This document shows positions 1 through 8,059 of a DNA stretch of 64,000 nucleotides, piece after piece. Made by a program: the position numbers and the translations under genes. Source of the DNA: Actinomycetospora callitridis (lineage in GTDB: Bacteria > Actinomycetota > Actinomycetes > Mycobacteriales > Pseudonocardiaceae); the NCBI RefSeq assembly GCF_028737265.1, contig NZ_JAQZAK010000002.1, positions 372,001 to 436,000 of the forward strand, written 5' to 3'. Each line of letters opens with the position of its first letter. The stretch's first letter is position 1. Under the pieces are notes generated by a model. It was given only the letters and a program-made list of their open reading frames with translations, did no database searches and was not told where the DNA came from.

Positions 1-160
1 CCGAGATCCCCTCGATCGCGCCCGCCACCCACCAGGTGGCGTCGTCAGTGAGGAAGCCGAGGATCGCGTCGACGTCGCCGCGGGAGAACACCTCCATGAA
101 CTCGGTGACGACGGCCTTGTTGGCCTCTTCCTCGGTGCGGGCGGCAGCCTCGGTGCTCAT
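1..160 (-). CDS. SnoaL/NTF2-like protein, N-terminal part (runs off left edge)
   Basis: The reading frame starts at an ATG at 160 and runs off the left edge, giving about 53 residues. The pattern is a charged helix, then VTEFMEVFSRGDVDAILGFL, then DDATWWV. This is the usual opening of the SnoaL/NTF2 cone-shaped fold (polyketide cyclases, epoxide hydrolases, steroid isomerases). Only the first helices and first strand are visible, so the substrate cannot be told. It has no clear Shine-Dalgarno; a -10-like TAACGT sits 7 nt before the ATG, so the mRNA is probably leaderless. It lies 77 nt downstream of the catabolic operon on the same strand and may belong to the same pathway, but from its own promoter. 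Confidence 0.6.
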   Translation of the reverse strand, partial: MSTEAAARTEEEANKAVVTEFMEVFSRGDVDAILGFLTDDATWWVAGAIEGIS

Positions 161-167
161 GGGGCGG

Positions 168-196
168 ACGTTAGGAACGACGGTCGGGCGACGGAA
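168..196 (-). promoter_or_regulatory. Probable promoter of the SnoaL-like gene
   Basis: On the minus strand TTCCGT (191-196) and TAACGT (168-173) are separated by exactly 17 nt. The -10 ends 7 nt before the ATG, so transcription would begin at or beside the start codon. Confidence 0.4.
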
Positions 197-237
197 CGTC
201 ACGGCCTCGTCATCGTTGGAGGTCCGCACAAGTCCGC

Positions 238-960
238 TCATCCGGTCCCGCCGAACGTCGCCATCAACCCGCCGTCGACGGGCACGACGGCGCCGGTCAT
301 GTAGCCCGCGCCGGCCACCGCCACGACGACATCCGCGATCTCCTCGGCGGTGCCGGTCCGGCCGGCGGGGATCGCGGCCACGATCCGGCTGCGGGCCGAC
401 GGCGAGAGCCCCGCGGTCATCGCGGTGTCGACGAATCCCGGGACGACGAGATTGACCCGCACCCCCGCCGGCGCCAGCTCGACGGCCAGTGACCGGGTCA
501 GGCCCGCGAGGCCCGCCTTCGCCGCGGCGTAGGCGCTGTCGCCGGGGAAGCCGCGGAAGCCGACGACCGCCCCCACGTTGACGATCGCGGCGCCCTCGGC
601 GAGGTGGGGCACGGCGGCGTGGCACACCTCGTAGGCGCCGGTGAGGTTCGTTGCCAGGACCTCGTCCCACCGTTGCCGCGCCAGCTCGGTGATGCGCCCG
701 CCGCGATGCACCCCGGCGCAGTTGACGACGACATGGACGCCGCCGAGGTGCTCGCGCGCTCGGGTCAGCGCGGCGTCGACCGCCGCTCCGTCCGTGACAT
801 CGGTCGGGATCTCCAGGACGTCGTCCGACGCGTAGGGCTCATCGGCCGGGGAGCGGGCGAGGACGGCGACGGCTCCGCCCGCCTTCGCGACGTGGTCGAC
901 GACCGCGCGACCGATGCCCCTGGTGCCCCCCGTGACCAGCCACCCCGAGCGCACGATCAC
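238..960 (-). CDS. SDR family oxidoreductase with Ser-to-Ala active site
   Basis: A 240-residue classical short-chain dehydrogenase/reductase of FabG type. The nucleotide-binding TGGTRGIG motif is at residues 10-17, NCAG near 80-83, and Tyr144/Lys148 form the YxxxK pair. The segment equivalent to FabG IGSVVG reads VGAVVG, so the catalytic serine position is Ala131; this should weaken or alter dehydrogenase activity. The GTG start overlaps the stop of the upstream hydrolase (GTGA), so it is translationally coupled as the last gene of the six-gene catabolic operon. It could be a beta-hydroxyacyl-CoA dehydrogenase in the pathway, or a binding/structural SDR. The substrate is unknown. Confidence 0.85.
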   Translation of the reverse strand: MIVRSGWLVTGGTRGIGRAVVDHVAKAGGAVAVLARSPADEPYASDDVLEIPTDVTDGAAVDAALTRAREHLGGVHVVVNCAGVHRGGRITELARQRWDEVLATNLTGAYEVCHAAVPHLAEGAAIVNVGAVVGFRGFPGDSAYAAAKAGLAGLTRSLAVELAPAGVRVNLVVPGFVDTAMTAGLSPSARSRIVAAIPAGRTGTAEEIADVVVAVAGAGYMTGAVVPVDGGLMATFGGTG

Positions 961-1778
961 TGGCCCGTCTGGTCGCCCGTGGAAGTCAGGAAGGTCCGTA
1001 GCTCGGCGAGGTAGGCGTCGCGCTCCTCGAGGTGTGGGGCGTGGCCGCTGGCGTCGAACGGGACCAGCCGCGCGTCGGGGTAGAGACCGACCGCGGCCTC
1101 GGCCCCGGAGAACGCGACGAAGCCGTCGTTGCGGCCGTGCAGGATCAGGACCGGCACCTCGAGCGTGCCGATCGTCTTGCGCTGGTCGAGGGACGCGAGG
1201 TCGCGGATGGAGTCATCGCCGCGCGGGCCCATCTCGAGGAACATCCCCCACATCCAGTCGACGAGGTCGCTGCTCACCGGCACCGCGCACACCGCCTGGG
1301 CCACGCCCTTGAACGTCGTCGCGCGGTCGGAGGCGGCGGCCGCGAGCACCGCCTCGACGTCGTCGGGGGTGCCGCCGTGCGGCCAGTCCGACGCCGAGGT
1401 GTAGCGCGGGGTCGCGCCGCCGGTGAGGACGAGCCCGCCCGCGGTCGAGCCCAGCCGGGCGACGGCGTCGACCGCCACCGCACCGCCGAGCGACCATCCG
1501 TTGACCACGGGGCGCTGCAGCCCGAGGTGCTCGCACAGGCGCGCCACGTCGGCGCCCATCGCGGCGATCGAGACGTCGGCGAAGTCCTTGTCGGAGCGCC
1601 CGCACGCGCGCAGGTCGAGCAGGACGACCTCGTGCCCATCCGCGCGCAGGACCGGCGCCACCGTGTCCCACGAGCGCGCCGTCACCCCCCACCCGTGCAC
1701 CAGCACCACCGGCTGGCGCGCGCCGGCGTGGTGCTCGAAGTAGATCCGCCGACCGTCCTCGACCTCGAGGTGTCCCAC
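957..1778 (-). CDS. Alpha/beta hydrolase
   Basis: A 273-residue alpha/beta-hydrolase. HGWG is the oxyanion-hole region, GWSLGG carries the nucleophile Ser, LILHGRNDG supplies the Asp, and the SGHAPH segment near the C-terminus carries the His. There is no signal peptide, so it is cytoplasmic. It starts at GTG with AGGAGG-like sequence about 7 nt upstream, 36 nt after the acyl-CoA ligase stop, and its end overlaps the SDR start. In this operon it could open a lactone or ester, or act as a meta-cleavage-product hydrolase. The exact substrate cannot be inferred. Confidence 0.85.
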   Translation of the reverse strand: MGHLEVEDGRRIYFEHHAGARQPVVLVHGWGVTARSWDTVAPVLRADGHEVVLLDLRACGRSDKDFADVSIAAMGADVARLCEHLGLQRPVVNGWSLGGAVAVDAVARLGSTAGGLVLTGGATPRYTSASDWPHGGTPDDVEAVLAAAASDRATTFKGVAQAVCAVPVSSDLVDWMWGMFLEMGPRGDDSIRDLASLDQRKTIGTLEVPVLILHGRNDGFVAFSGAEAAVGLYPDARLVPFDASGHAPHLEERDAYLAELRTFLTSTGDQTGQ

Positions 1779-1814
1779 GTGTCCTCCTGCTGCTGGTCGT
1801 GTACTCGGTGGAAC

Positions 1815-3428
1815 CTAGGAAGGGGTCGCGGGCACCCGGGAGCCGTCGGCGTCCGCGACGTTGTGGGTTCCTCCAAGCCGTTCGCGCAGCCCGCGCTTGT
1901 CGACCTTCCCGACACTGGTGCGGGGCAGGGCGTCGACGACCTCGACGCGGTCGGGGCGCCACCACCGCGGCACCCGCCCCTCGAGCGCCGCGAGCACCGC
2001 GTCCGGGTCGACGCCGCCCGGGGTGTCGGGGTCGGGCACCACGACGGCGACCGGCCGCTCCTGCCACCGCTCGTGCGGCACGGCGACCACGGCTACGTCG
2101 GCGACGCCCGGTGCCTCGAGCAGGGCCGCCTCGAGTGCCAGCGAGCTGATCCACTCCCCGCCGCTCTTGATGAGGTCCTTGGTGCGGTCGACCACGCGCA
2201 GGCGCCCCTCGGGGTCGATCGTCGCGACGTCGCCCGTGCGCAGCCAGCCGTCGACGAACGCCTCGGGGCGCTCGCCGCGGTAGTAGCCGGTCGCGACCCA
2301 CGGTCCGCGCAGCAGCAGCTCCCCGCGCGCGACGCCGTCGTGCGGGACCACCGCGCCGTCCTCGTCGACCAGACGCCATTCCAGGCCGGGCAGCAGGCGC
2401 CCCTGGGTCCGGATCGCGTCGTAGCGCTCGTCCGGGGTCATGCCGGGCTCGGGGCGCGAGAACGTCGCCATCGGTGAGGTCTCGGTCATCCCCCAGCCCT
2501 GGAAGGCAGGGACGCCGAGGTCCTCCTCGATCGCCCGGATCAGCTCGCGGCTCGGGGTGGAGCCGCCGAGCACCAGCGCGCGCAGGCTGCGCAGGTCGGC
2601 GCCGGTGCGCCGCGCGTGCGCGACGAGGTCGAGCGCGAGTGTCGGGACCATGCCGAGGTAGGTCGCGCGCTCCCGTTCGATGATCGTCACCACGTCGGCG
2701 ACCCGTGGCTGCGGACCCGGCAGGATCTGGTCGGCGCCCGCCATGAGCGCGGCGAACGGGACGCCCCAGGCGTTGGCGTGGAACATCGCGACGAGGTGCA
2801 CGACCCGGTCGTGGCGGCTGATCGCGTGTCCGTCGGCGAGCCCCGCGGCCGCCGTGTGCAGGTAGAGCGCCTTGTGCGAGTAGCCGACGCCCTTGGGCGC
2901 GCCGGTGGTGCCGGTCGTGTAGCAGAGGGCGGCGAGGTCGTCCTCCTCGCGCGGCGGCGGGCCGTCGAGGGGGTCACCGCCGGCGACGAGGTCCTCGTAC
3001 CGCATCTCCCCCGGCTCCGGGTCGCCGTCGAGGACCACGACGCCCATGCCCGGGCGCGCCGTGCGGGCGGGCGCGGCGGCGGGGCGGAGTGCGGCGTCGA
3101 GGAACAGCAGGGAGTCCTCGGCGTGCCCGACGACGTAGGCGATCTCGTCGGGGCCCAGGCGCAGGTTCACCGTGTGCAGCACCGCTCCGGCCAGGGGCAC
3201 GGCGAGGTAGAGCTCGAGGTGGCGGTGGTGGTTGCCCGCGAGCGTCGCGACCCTGTCGCCGGGGCGGACGCCGAGCGCTCGGAGCGAGCCCGCGAGGCGA
3301 CGCACCCGCGCGTCGTACTCGCGGTAGGTGCTGCGGCGCACGCAGGTGCCGTCGACGTAGTCGACGATCTCCCGGCCCGGCGCGTGGTCGCGGACGCGGT
3401 CGAGGAACGCGGTGACGAGCAGGCTCAC
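1815..3428 (-). CDS. AMP-dependent acyl-CoA ligase, AlkK/FadD-like
   Basis: About 537 residues, normal for medium/long-chain acyl-CoA synthetases. Motifs in order: the P-loop YTTGTTGAPKGV, the AlkK-type segment MFHANAWGVPF, GWGMTETSP, the hinge LRTGDVATIDPEGR, DRTKDLIKSGGEW and the C-terminal SVGKVDKRGLR with its catalytic Lys. The predicted reaction is ATP-dependent activation of a carboxylic acid to its acyl-CoA. The GTG start at 3428 was chosen because it overlaps the upstream monooxygenase stop (GTGA) and begins where homology begins; the open frame extends further upstream, but that part lies inside the neighbouring gene. It probably supplies substrate to the operon's acyl-CoA dehydrogenase. 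Confidence 0.9.
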   Translation of the reverse strand: MSLLVTAFLDRVRDHAPGREIVDYVDGTCVRRSTYREYDARVRRLAGSLRALGVRPGDRVATLAGNHHRHLELYLAVPLAGAVLHTVNLRLGPDEIAYVVGHAEDSLLFLDAALRPAAAPARTARPGMGVVVLDGDPEPGEMRYEDLVAGGDPLDGPPPREEDDLAALCYTTGTTGAPKGVGYSHKALYLHTAAAGLADGHAISRHDRVVHLVAMFHANAWGVPFAALMAGADQILPGPQPRVADVVTIIERERATYLGMVPTLALDLVAHARRTGADLRSLRALVLGGSTPSRELIRAIEEDLGVPAFQGWGMTETSPMATFSRPEPGMTPDERYDAIRTQGRLLPGLEWRLVDEDGAVVPHDGVARGELLLRGPWVATGYYRGERPEAFVDGWLRTGDVATIDPEGRLRVVDRTKDLIKSGGEWISSLALEAALLEAPGVADVAVVAVPHERWQERPVAVVVPDPDTPGGVDPDAVLAALEGRVPRWWRPDRVEVVDALPRTSVGKVDKRGLRERLGGTHNVADADGSRVPATPS

Positions 3429-4453
3429 GCCTGGGCCACCGGTGTCGCCAGCCGCTGCCGCACCGCCGGCGCCACCCGGGTCGCCAGCAGCTCGACGCGC
3501 CGCGACCCGTGGGCGACCGACTCGCCGGGCAGCTGCGCCCAGAAGTGCACGTCGCGAATCTGCGGGCGGGCGGTGAGCAGCGCGGTGAGCTCGTCGACGG
3601 CCGTCGCGGGGTCCCAGAGCGTGAAAGCGCCGGCGGCCACGATCTGGTCCGGGTCGGCGAAGCGCGGCGTCGCGTCCGGCGGTCCGAAGGCACCCCAAGC
3701 GATGTAGGTGTTGAGCTGGTCGAGTACCAGCGGTCCGATCTCGGCCCACTCGCGCTCCGGGTCCTCGGCGATCAGGGCCCACTGGCCCGCGTAGATGCGA
3801 CCCTGTTCGCGGGGCGTGCCCTGGCGCTCCAGCGCGTCGAGGTACGAGTCGTGGTGGTGGTTCTGCGTCGAGAGGAAGCCGTCACCGATGCGCGCGACGC
3901 GCTCGATCGCCGGCTCGGCCATGGCCCCGACCAGCAGCTGCGGGGTGTGCTCGGGCACCGGCGTCACCGGCAGGCCCGGGAAGCGGTAGCGCTTGCCCTC
4001 GTAGGGCTCCGTCGAGCCCGACCAGGCCCGGCGGATGATCTCGACGCCCTCGGTGAGCAGGCTGGGACGGTTCTTGATGTTCTTGCCGAACGCGGCGAAC
4101 TCGCGCTCCCAGTAGCCCTGGCCGACCCCGAGGTCGAAACGGCCGCCGGTGAGCAGCGAGACGGTCGCGGCGTCCTCGGCGAGCCGGATCGGGTCGTGCA
4201 GCGGCGAGACGATGAGGTTCGTCCCCACCCGCATGCGCCGGGTCCGCTCCCCGATCGCGGCCGCCAGGGTGAACGGCGAGGGCGTGTACCCGTCGTCGCA
4301 GAAGTGGTGCTCGGTGAGCCAGACCGAGTCCAGCCCGAGCTCCTCGGCCCAGGCGATCTGATCGAGCACCTCGCGATAGAACGTGCTGAACGCCCGGTCT
4401 CCGACCGGGTTGCGGAAGTCGTACCAGAGCCCGAACGCCACCTCGTGGTCCAT
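3425..4453 (-). CDS. LLM-class flavin-dependent oxidoreductase
   Basis: A 342-residue bacterial-luciferase-like monooxygenase. The N-terminal FGLWYDFRNP strand, LTEHHFCDDGY, the RVGTNLIVSPLHDPIRLAED block, GGRFDLGVGQGYWEREF and the later GAMAEPAIERVARIGDGFL are typical of the family, which uses F420 or reduced FMN. The ATG at 4453 opens after a 67-nt gap from the APH-like gene, and the stop overlaps the ligase start. In a fatty-acid or terpenoid-like catabolic operon it may insert oxygen (Baeyer-Villiger or alkane type) or oxidise an alcohol with F420. The cofactor cannot be settled from sequence alone. Confidence 0.85.
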   Translation of the reverse strand: MDHEVAFGLWYDFRNPVGDRAFSTFYREVLDQIAWAEELGLDSVWLTEHHFCDDGYTPSPFTLAAAIGERTRRMRVGTNLIVSPLHDPIRLAEDAATVSLLTGGRFDLGVGQGYWEREFAAFGKNIKNRPSLLTEGVEIIRRAWSGSTEPYEGKRYRFPGLPVTPVPEHTPQLLVGAMAEPAIERVARIGDGFLSTQNHHHDSYLDALERQGTPREQGRIYAGQWALIAEDPEREWAEIGPLVLDQLNTYIAWGAFGPPDATPRFADPDQIVAAGAFTLWDPATAVDELTALLTARPQIRDVHFWAQLPGESVAHGSRRVELLATRVAPAVRQRLATPVAQA

Positions 4454-4520
4454 GCCCCGATGCTGACCGGGCGCGCCGTCCCGGCGGCACCATCGCGGCC
4501 GCGACGCGTTGTGGACCTCT

Positions 4521-5543
4521 CTAAGAGCCCGTGATGGCCCATGCCTCCTCGAGCAGGGTGGGGACGTCGTGCCCGAGGGCCGCGGCGTACGGGGTGTCGA
4601 GGTCGCCGGCGAGGTGCTGGGACCAGGCGGCCTCGACGATCGCGGCGAGCTTGAAGAGCGCGAGCACGCGGTAGTACGCGACGTCGCCGACCGGGCGGCC
4701 GACCCGCGCCTCGTAGCGCGTCACCAGGTGCTCGACCGGAGGCGCACCGGGAGTGCGGGAGACCGCTTGCAGGGCTGGCATCGCGGGGCTCTCCACCGGA
4801 CGCGGGCCCCAGAACGCGAGGAGGAGCCCGAGGTCGAGCAGCGGATCGCCGATGGTGGCCATCTCCCAGTCGATCACCGCGAGCAGGCGGGGCGAGGCGC
4901 GGGCGAACAGGCAGTTGTCGACGTGGAAGTCGCCGTGCACGAGGCCGGGTTGGAAGCTCGCCGGACGCCGGCGCTCCAGCCAGGCGGCGAGGTCGTCCAT
5001 CCGCGGCAGCGGGCGGCGCGCGATCCGCTCCCACTGCCCGTACCACCGCCGCACCTGGCGCTCGAGGAACCCGTCGGGGCGTCCGAACCCGTCGAGGCCC
5101 ACCTCGTCCCACGCCACCCGGTGCACGGCGGCGAGGGCGTCGACGACCTCATCGGCGAGGGCCACGACACCGTCCGACGGCCAGGTCTGGGGCAGCGTGT
5201 CGGTGATCGACACGGCGTCGGCGAGGTGCTCCATGACGAGGAACGGGCCACCGGGGACGTCCGGGTCCTCACAGCACGCGGCGGGTCGCGGGGCGGGTGC
5301 GCCTGCGACGGCGAGCGCGGTGAGCACCCGGTGCTCGCGGCCGACGTCGTGCGCGGACGCCGACAGGGCGTGCGGCGGCGGACGGCGCAGCACCCACGAG
5401 GCGCCCGCCGCGTCGCTCAACAGGCAGGTCTCGTTGGAGTTCCCGCCGGTGAGGCGCTCGAGACGCCAGGGCCCGGCGCCGTCGAGATGCTCGTCGAGCC
5501 ACGCCGCGAGACCGGCGGGCACGGCGAGGGTCGCGGTGGTCAC
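4521..5543 (-). CDS. APH-family phosphotransferase paired with acyl-CoA dehydrogenase
   Basis: About 340 residues with the aminoglycoside/choline-kinase-like fold: LTGGNSNETCLL as nucleotide-binding loop, WVLRRPP for the ATP-binding region, the catalytic LVHGDFHVDNCLF and the metal-binding VIDWEMATIGDPLLDL. This is the stand-alone version of the kinase domain fused to acyl-CoA dehydrogenase in animal ACAD10/ACAD11, where it phosphorylates 4-hydroxyacyl-CoA before elimination. The GTG start overlaps the stop of the dehydrogenase next door (GTGA), which strengthens the functional pairing. The role proposed here, 4-hydroxy-acid or lactone breakdown, is inferred from that pairing and not from antibiotic resistance. 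Confidence 0.85.
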   Translation of the reverse strand: MTTATLAVPAGLAAWLDEHLDGAGPWRLERLTGGNSNETCLLSDAAGASWVLRRPPPHALSASAHDVGREHRVLTALAVAGAPAPRPAACCEDPDVPGGPFLVMEHLADAVSITDTLPQTWPSDGVVALADEVVDALAAVHRVAWDEVGLDGFGRPDGFLERQVRRWYGQWERIARRPLPRMDDLAAWLERRRPASFQPGLVHGDFHVDNCLFARASPRLLAVIDWEMATIGDPLLDLGLLLAFWGPRPVESPAMPALQAVSRTPGAPPVEHLVTRYEARVGRPVGDVAYYRVLALFKLAAIVEAAWSQHLAGDLDTPYAAALGHDVPTLLEEAWAITGS

Positions 5544-6823
5544 GAGACCGTCTCCAGCGGGTGCTCCAGGATCTCGGTGAAGCGGGCCAGGGCAGCCGCG
5601 CGTCGGGTGGGGACGTGCTCGGACGGGACCGGGGTCGGGGTGTAGTCGCGTAGGAGACGCCGAGCGACGCTCACCCGGTGCACCTCGTCCGGGCCGTCGT
5701 AGATCCGCGCGGCCCGCGCCCAGCGGTACATCTGCTCGAGCGGCATGTCGGTGGTGAACCCCAGCGAGCCGTGGACTTGCACCGCGCGGTCGAGCACGTC
5801 GTGCAGCACCGTCGCCCCGTGGTACTTGATCATGGCGATCTCGGTGCGGGCGGCCGGCGCGCCGACCTGGTCGATGCGCCACGCGGTCTGCAGGGTGAGC
5901 AGGCGGGCGGCCTCGATCGCCGCCGCGCTGTCGGCCACCCAGTTCTGCACCGTCTGCTTGTCGGCCAGCGGGCCGCCGTGCACAGCGATCGACACCGCCC
6001 GCTCGGCGAGCATGTCGAACGCCCGCCGGCACACCCCGATCCACCGCATGCAGTGATGGATCCGACCGGGCCCGAGTCGGCGCTGGGCGAGGGTGAACGC
6101 CTCCCCACGACCGCCGAGGAGGTTCTCCGCGGGGACCCGCACGCCGTCGTAGTCGACCTCGCCGTGCGCCCACACGGGGTTCTCGCCGCCGGGGTCGTTC
6201 ATCAGGCCCAGGTCGCGCACGCGGATGCCCGGTGCGTCGCCCGGGACGAGCAGCATCGACATGCGGTGGTGCGGGTCGGCGTCGGGCTCGGTGACGGCGA
6301 GGACGATGTGCAGGTCGCCCCGCGAGGCGTTGCCCACCATCCACTTCCGGCCCGTGAGCACCCACTCGTCCCCGTCGCGCTCCGCGCGGGTGGTGAACTG
6401 ACGTGGATCGGAGCCTGTTCCCTGCTCGGTCATCGCGAATGCCGAGAGGATCCGCCCGTCGAGCAGCGGGTCGAGCCAGCGCCGCTTCTGCTCCTCGGTG
6501 CCGGCGAGCGCGATGAGCTCGGCGTTGCCGGAGTCGGGGGCCTGGCAGCCGAAGACGAACGGCGCGAGCTCACTGCGACCGAGGACCTCGTGGAGCAGGC
6601 CGAGCTTGAGCTGGCCGAAGCCCCGTCCCCCGAGCTCCGGGTCGAGATGCGCCGCCCACAGGCCGCGTTCCTTCACACGCTCCTGCAGGGGCGCGGCGAG
6701 CCGGCGGAAGGTCCCGTGGTCGAGGTCGAGCACCTCGAGCGGGTAGATCTCCTCCTCCAGGAAGCGGCGCGCCCAGTCGAGCTCGGCCGCGAACTCCGGC
6801 TCGGTCGAGAAGTCCCAGGCCAT
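5540..6823 (-). CDS. Acyl-CoA dehydrogenase, ACAD10/11-like
   Basis: A 427-residue FAD-dependent acyl-CoA dehydrogenase. The N-terminal helical domain leads into FAMTEQGTGSDPRQFTT (FAD/substrate loop) and WVLTGRKWMVGNAS. The C-terminal helices contain VHGSLGFTTDMPLEQMYRWARAARIYDGPDEVHR. The DGPDEVH signature in the catalytic-base region is the one seen in the ACAD10/11 and mycobacterial FadE-with-APH subgroup, so an Asp takes the place of the usual Glu. First gene of a six-gene minus-strand operon, with the APH partner directly downstream. The divergent promoter region to its right contains a perfect TTTGGA-N6-TCCAAA inverted repeat that may control it. Confidence 0.9.
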   Translation of the reverse strand: MAWDFSTEPEFAAELDWARRFLEEEIYPLEVLDLDHGTFRRLAAPLQERVKERGLWAAHLDPELGGRGFGQLKLGLLHEVLGRSELAPFVFGCQAPDSGNAELIALAGTEEQKRRWLDPLLDGRILSAFAMTEQGTGSDPRQFTTRAERDGDEWVLTGRKWMVGNASRGDLHIVLAVTEPDADPHHRMSMLLVPGDAPGIRVRDLGLMNDPGGENPVWAHGEVDYDGVRVPAENLLGGRGEAFTLAQRRLGPGRIHHCMRWIGVCRRAFDMLAERAVSIAVHGGPLADKQTVQNWVADSAAAIEAARLLTLQTAWRIDQVGAPAARTEIAMIKYHGATVLHDVLDRAVQVHGSLGFTTDMPLEQMYRWARAARIYDGPDEVHRVSVARRLLRDYTPTPVPSEHVPTRRAAALARFTEILEHPLETVS

Positions 6824-6898
6824 CCCTCTCCCCTCGTCATGTCGCCCGCCGGACGGTAGGGAGCCCCGCGCGCCCTCGCGAGACGGTCTCGGCCGGCC

Positions 6899-6916
6899 TT
6901 TGGAGTTCCGTCCAAA
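6899..6916. promoter_or_regulatory. Inverted repeat, candidate operator between divergent catabolic genes
   Basis: TTTGGA and TCCAAA are perfect 6-nt arms separated by 6 nt. The site lies in the 196-nt gap between the minus-strand acyl-CoA dehydrogenase operon and the plus-strand hydrolase gene, about 75 nt from the former's start. Size and symmetry fit a dimeric TetR-type repressor, but no such regulator is encoded beside it. Confidence 0.4.
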
Positions 6917-7019
6917 CGCCGGTCGGAGAGGGCCCGGGCTTGACGCGGCTCACGCGCCGATCGCGGGTCCGTCGACCCCGCCCCGGGCATCCCGGAGAAA
7001 GCCTCGAGGGGAGGTCCGA

Positions 7020-8027
7020 GTGACCGACGACTCGACAGCAGTCCACCGCCGCACGCTGCGGCGATACGCCACCCTGCACGGCGACCACGTCTCCTTCTGG
7101 GATTCCGGACCCACACACGACGTCGACGAGCGCGACGGCGAGCTCGTCCTGCTGATCCACGGCATCGCCGGCTCGGCGCACACCTGGAGCCCGCTGCTGG
7201 CGCAGATGGCGCGGCGCCGCGACCGCCGTCGCTACATCGCGCCGGACCTGCTGGGACACGGGTCGTCGTCGGCGCCCTGGGCGGACTACTCGCTCGGCGG
7301 CTACGCGACCGGCCTGCGCGACCTGCTGGTCTCGCTCGGCTACGAGCGCGCCACGGTCGTCGGCCACTCCCTCGGCGGCGGGGTGGCCCAGCAGTTCGCG
7401 TTCCAGTTCCCCCAGCACACGAGCCGTCTGGTGCTCATCGACTCCGGCGGGCTGGGCCGCGAGGTCAGCCCGGCCCTGCGCGCGGCGACGCTGCCGGCGG
7501 CCGAGTGGGTGCTGCCCGTCATCGCGGGCACCGGCGTCGTCTCGGCCGCCCGCACGATCGCCGGGGTGGCCGGACGGCTCCCCCGTCAGCTCGCCCGTAT
7601 CTCTCCGTCGTCGTGGGAGGCCGGCCGCGCGTACGCGTCGCTCGCCGACCCCGTCCACCGCCGCGCCTTCGTGCACACCGCGCGCAGCGTCATCGACGGC
7701 GGCGGCCAGCGGGTACGCGCCACGTCGCGTCTCGACCTGGCCGCGGACCTGCCGCTGCTCATCGCCTGGGGCACGGCCGACACGTTGATCCCGGTCGACC
7801 ACGGCCGCCGGGCGCACGAGCTGGTGCCGGACAGCGAGCTCGCCCTCTTCGAGGGGGCGGGCCACTTCCCGCACGCCGACCAGTCCGAGGCCTTCGCCGA
7901 GCGCCTGCTGCGCTTCCTCGCCGAGCACCCGCCCGTCGCGCTCGACAGCGCCGCGTTCGCCGACCGCATCGCCGGACATGCGTACCTCGACAGCGATCGA
8001 CAGGACGAACTGAACAGTTCACATTGA
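7020..8027 (+). CDS. Alpha/beta hydrolase
   Basis: A 335-residue alpha/beta-hydrolase with LIHGIAGSAHTW (oxyanion hole), VVGHSLGGGVAQQF (nucleophile Ser), LIAWGTADTLIP (Asp) and FEGAGHFPHAD (His). A longer frame begins at 6900, but the GTG at 7020 is preferred because GAGGGGAGGTC lies just before it and the homology begins there. The frame is divergent from the acyl-CoA dehydrogenase operon and may share its operator. Its last codons contain the operator/promoter of the following marR gene. Substrate unknown; esterase or meta-cleavage-type hydrolase are the main options. Confidence 0.85.
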   Translation: MTDDSTAVHRRTLRRYATLHGDHVSFWDSGPTHDVDERDGELVLLIHGIAGSAHTWSPLLAQMARRRDRRRYIAPDLLGHGSSSAPWADYSLGGYATGLRDLLVSLGYERATVVGHSLGGGVAQQFAFQFPQHTSRLVLIDSGGLGREVSPALRAATLPAAEWVLPVIAGTGVVSAARTIAGVAGRLPRQLARISPSSWEAGRAYASLADPVHRRAFVHTARSVIDGGGQRVRATSRLDLAADLPLLIAWGTADTLIPVDHGRRAHELVPDSELALFEGAGHFPHADQSEAFAERLLRFLAEHPPVALDSAAFADRIAGHAYLDSDRQDELNSSH

Positions 8028-8052
8028 ACAGTTGAGACTGTCGACCTAGACT
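8011..8052 (+). promoter_or_regulatory. Promoter and probable autoregulatory operator of the marR-MFS operon
   Basis: TGAACAGTTCA (8011-8021) is an 11-nt palindrome, followed by a second half-matching copy TGAACAGTTGA (8025-8035). The second copy overlaps a good promoter: TTGAAC (8024-8029), 17 nt, TAGACT (8047-8052). The start codon of the MarR gene is 7 nt beyond the -10, so the transcript is probably leaderless. A MarR dimer on these repeats would block the -35. Confidence 0.6.
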
Positions 8053-8059
8053 GGAGCCC

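Noticed and set aside
4521..5543. APH-domain gene as an aminoglycoside-resistance gene
   Set aside because: Its coupling to an ACAD10/11-type dehydrogenase and the sequence subgroup indicate acyl metabolism, not resistance.
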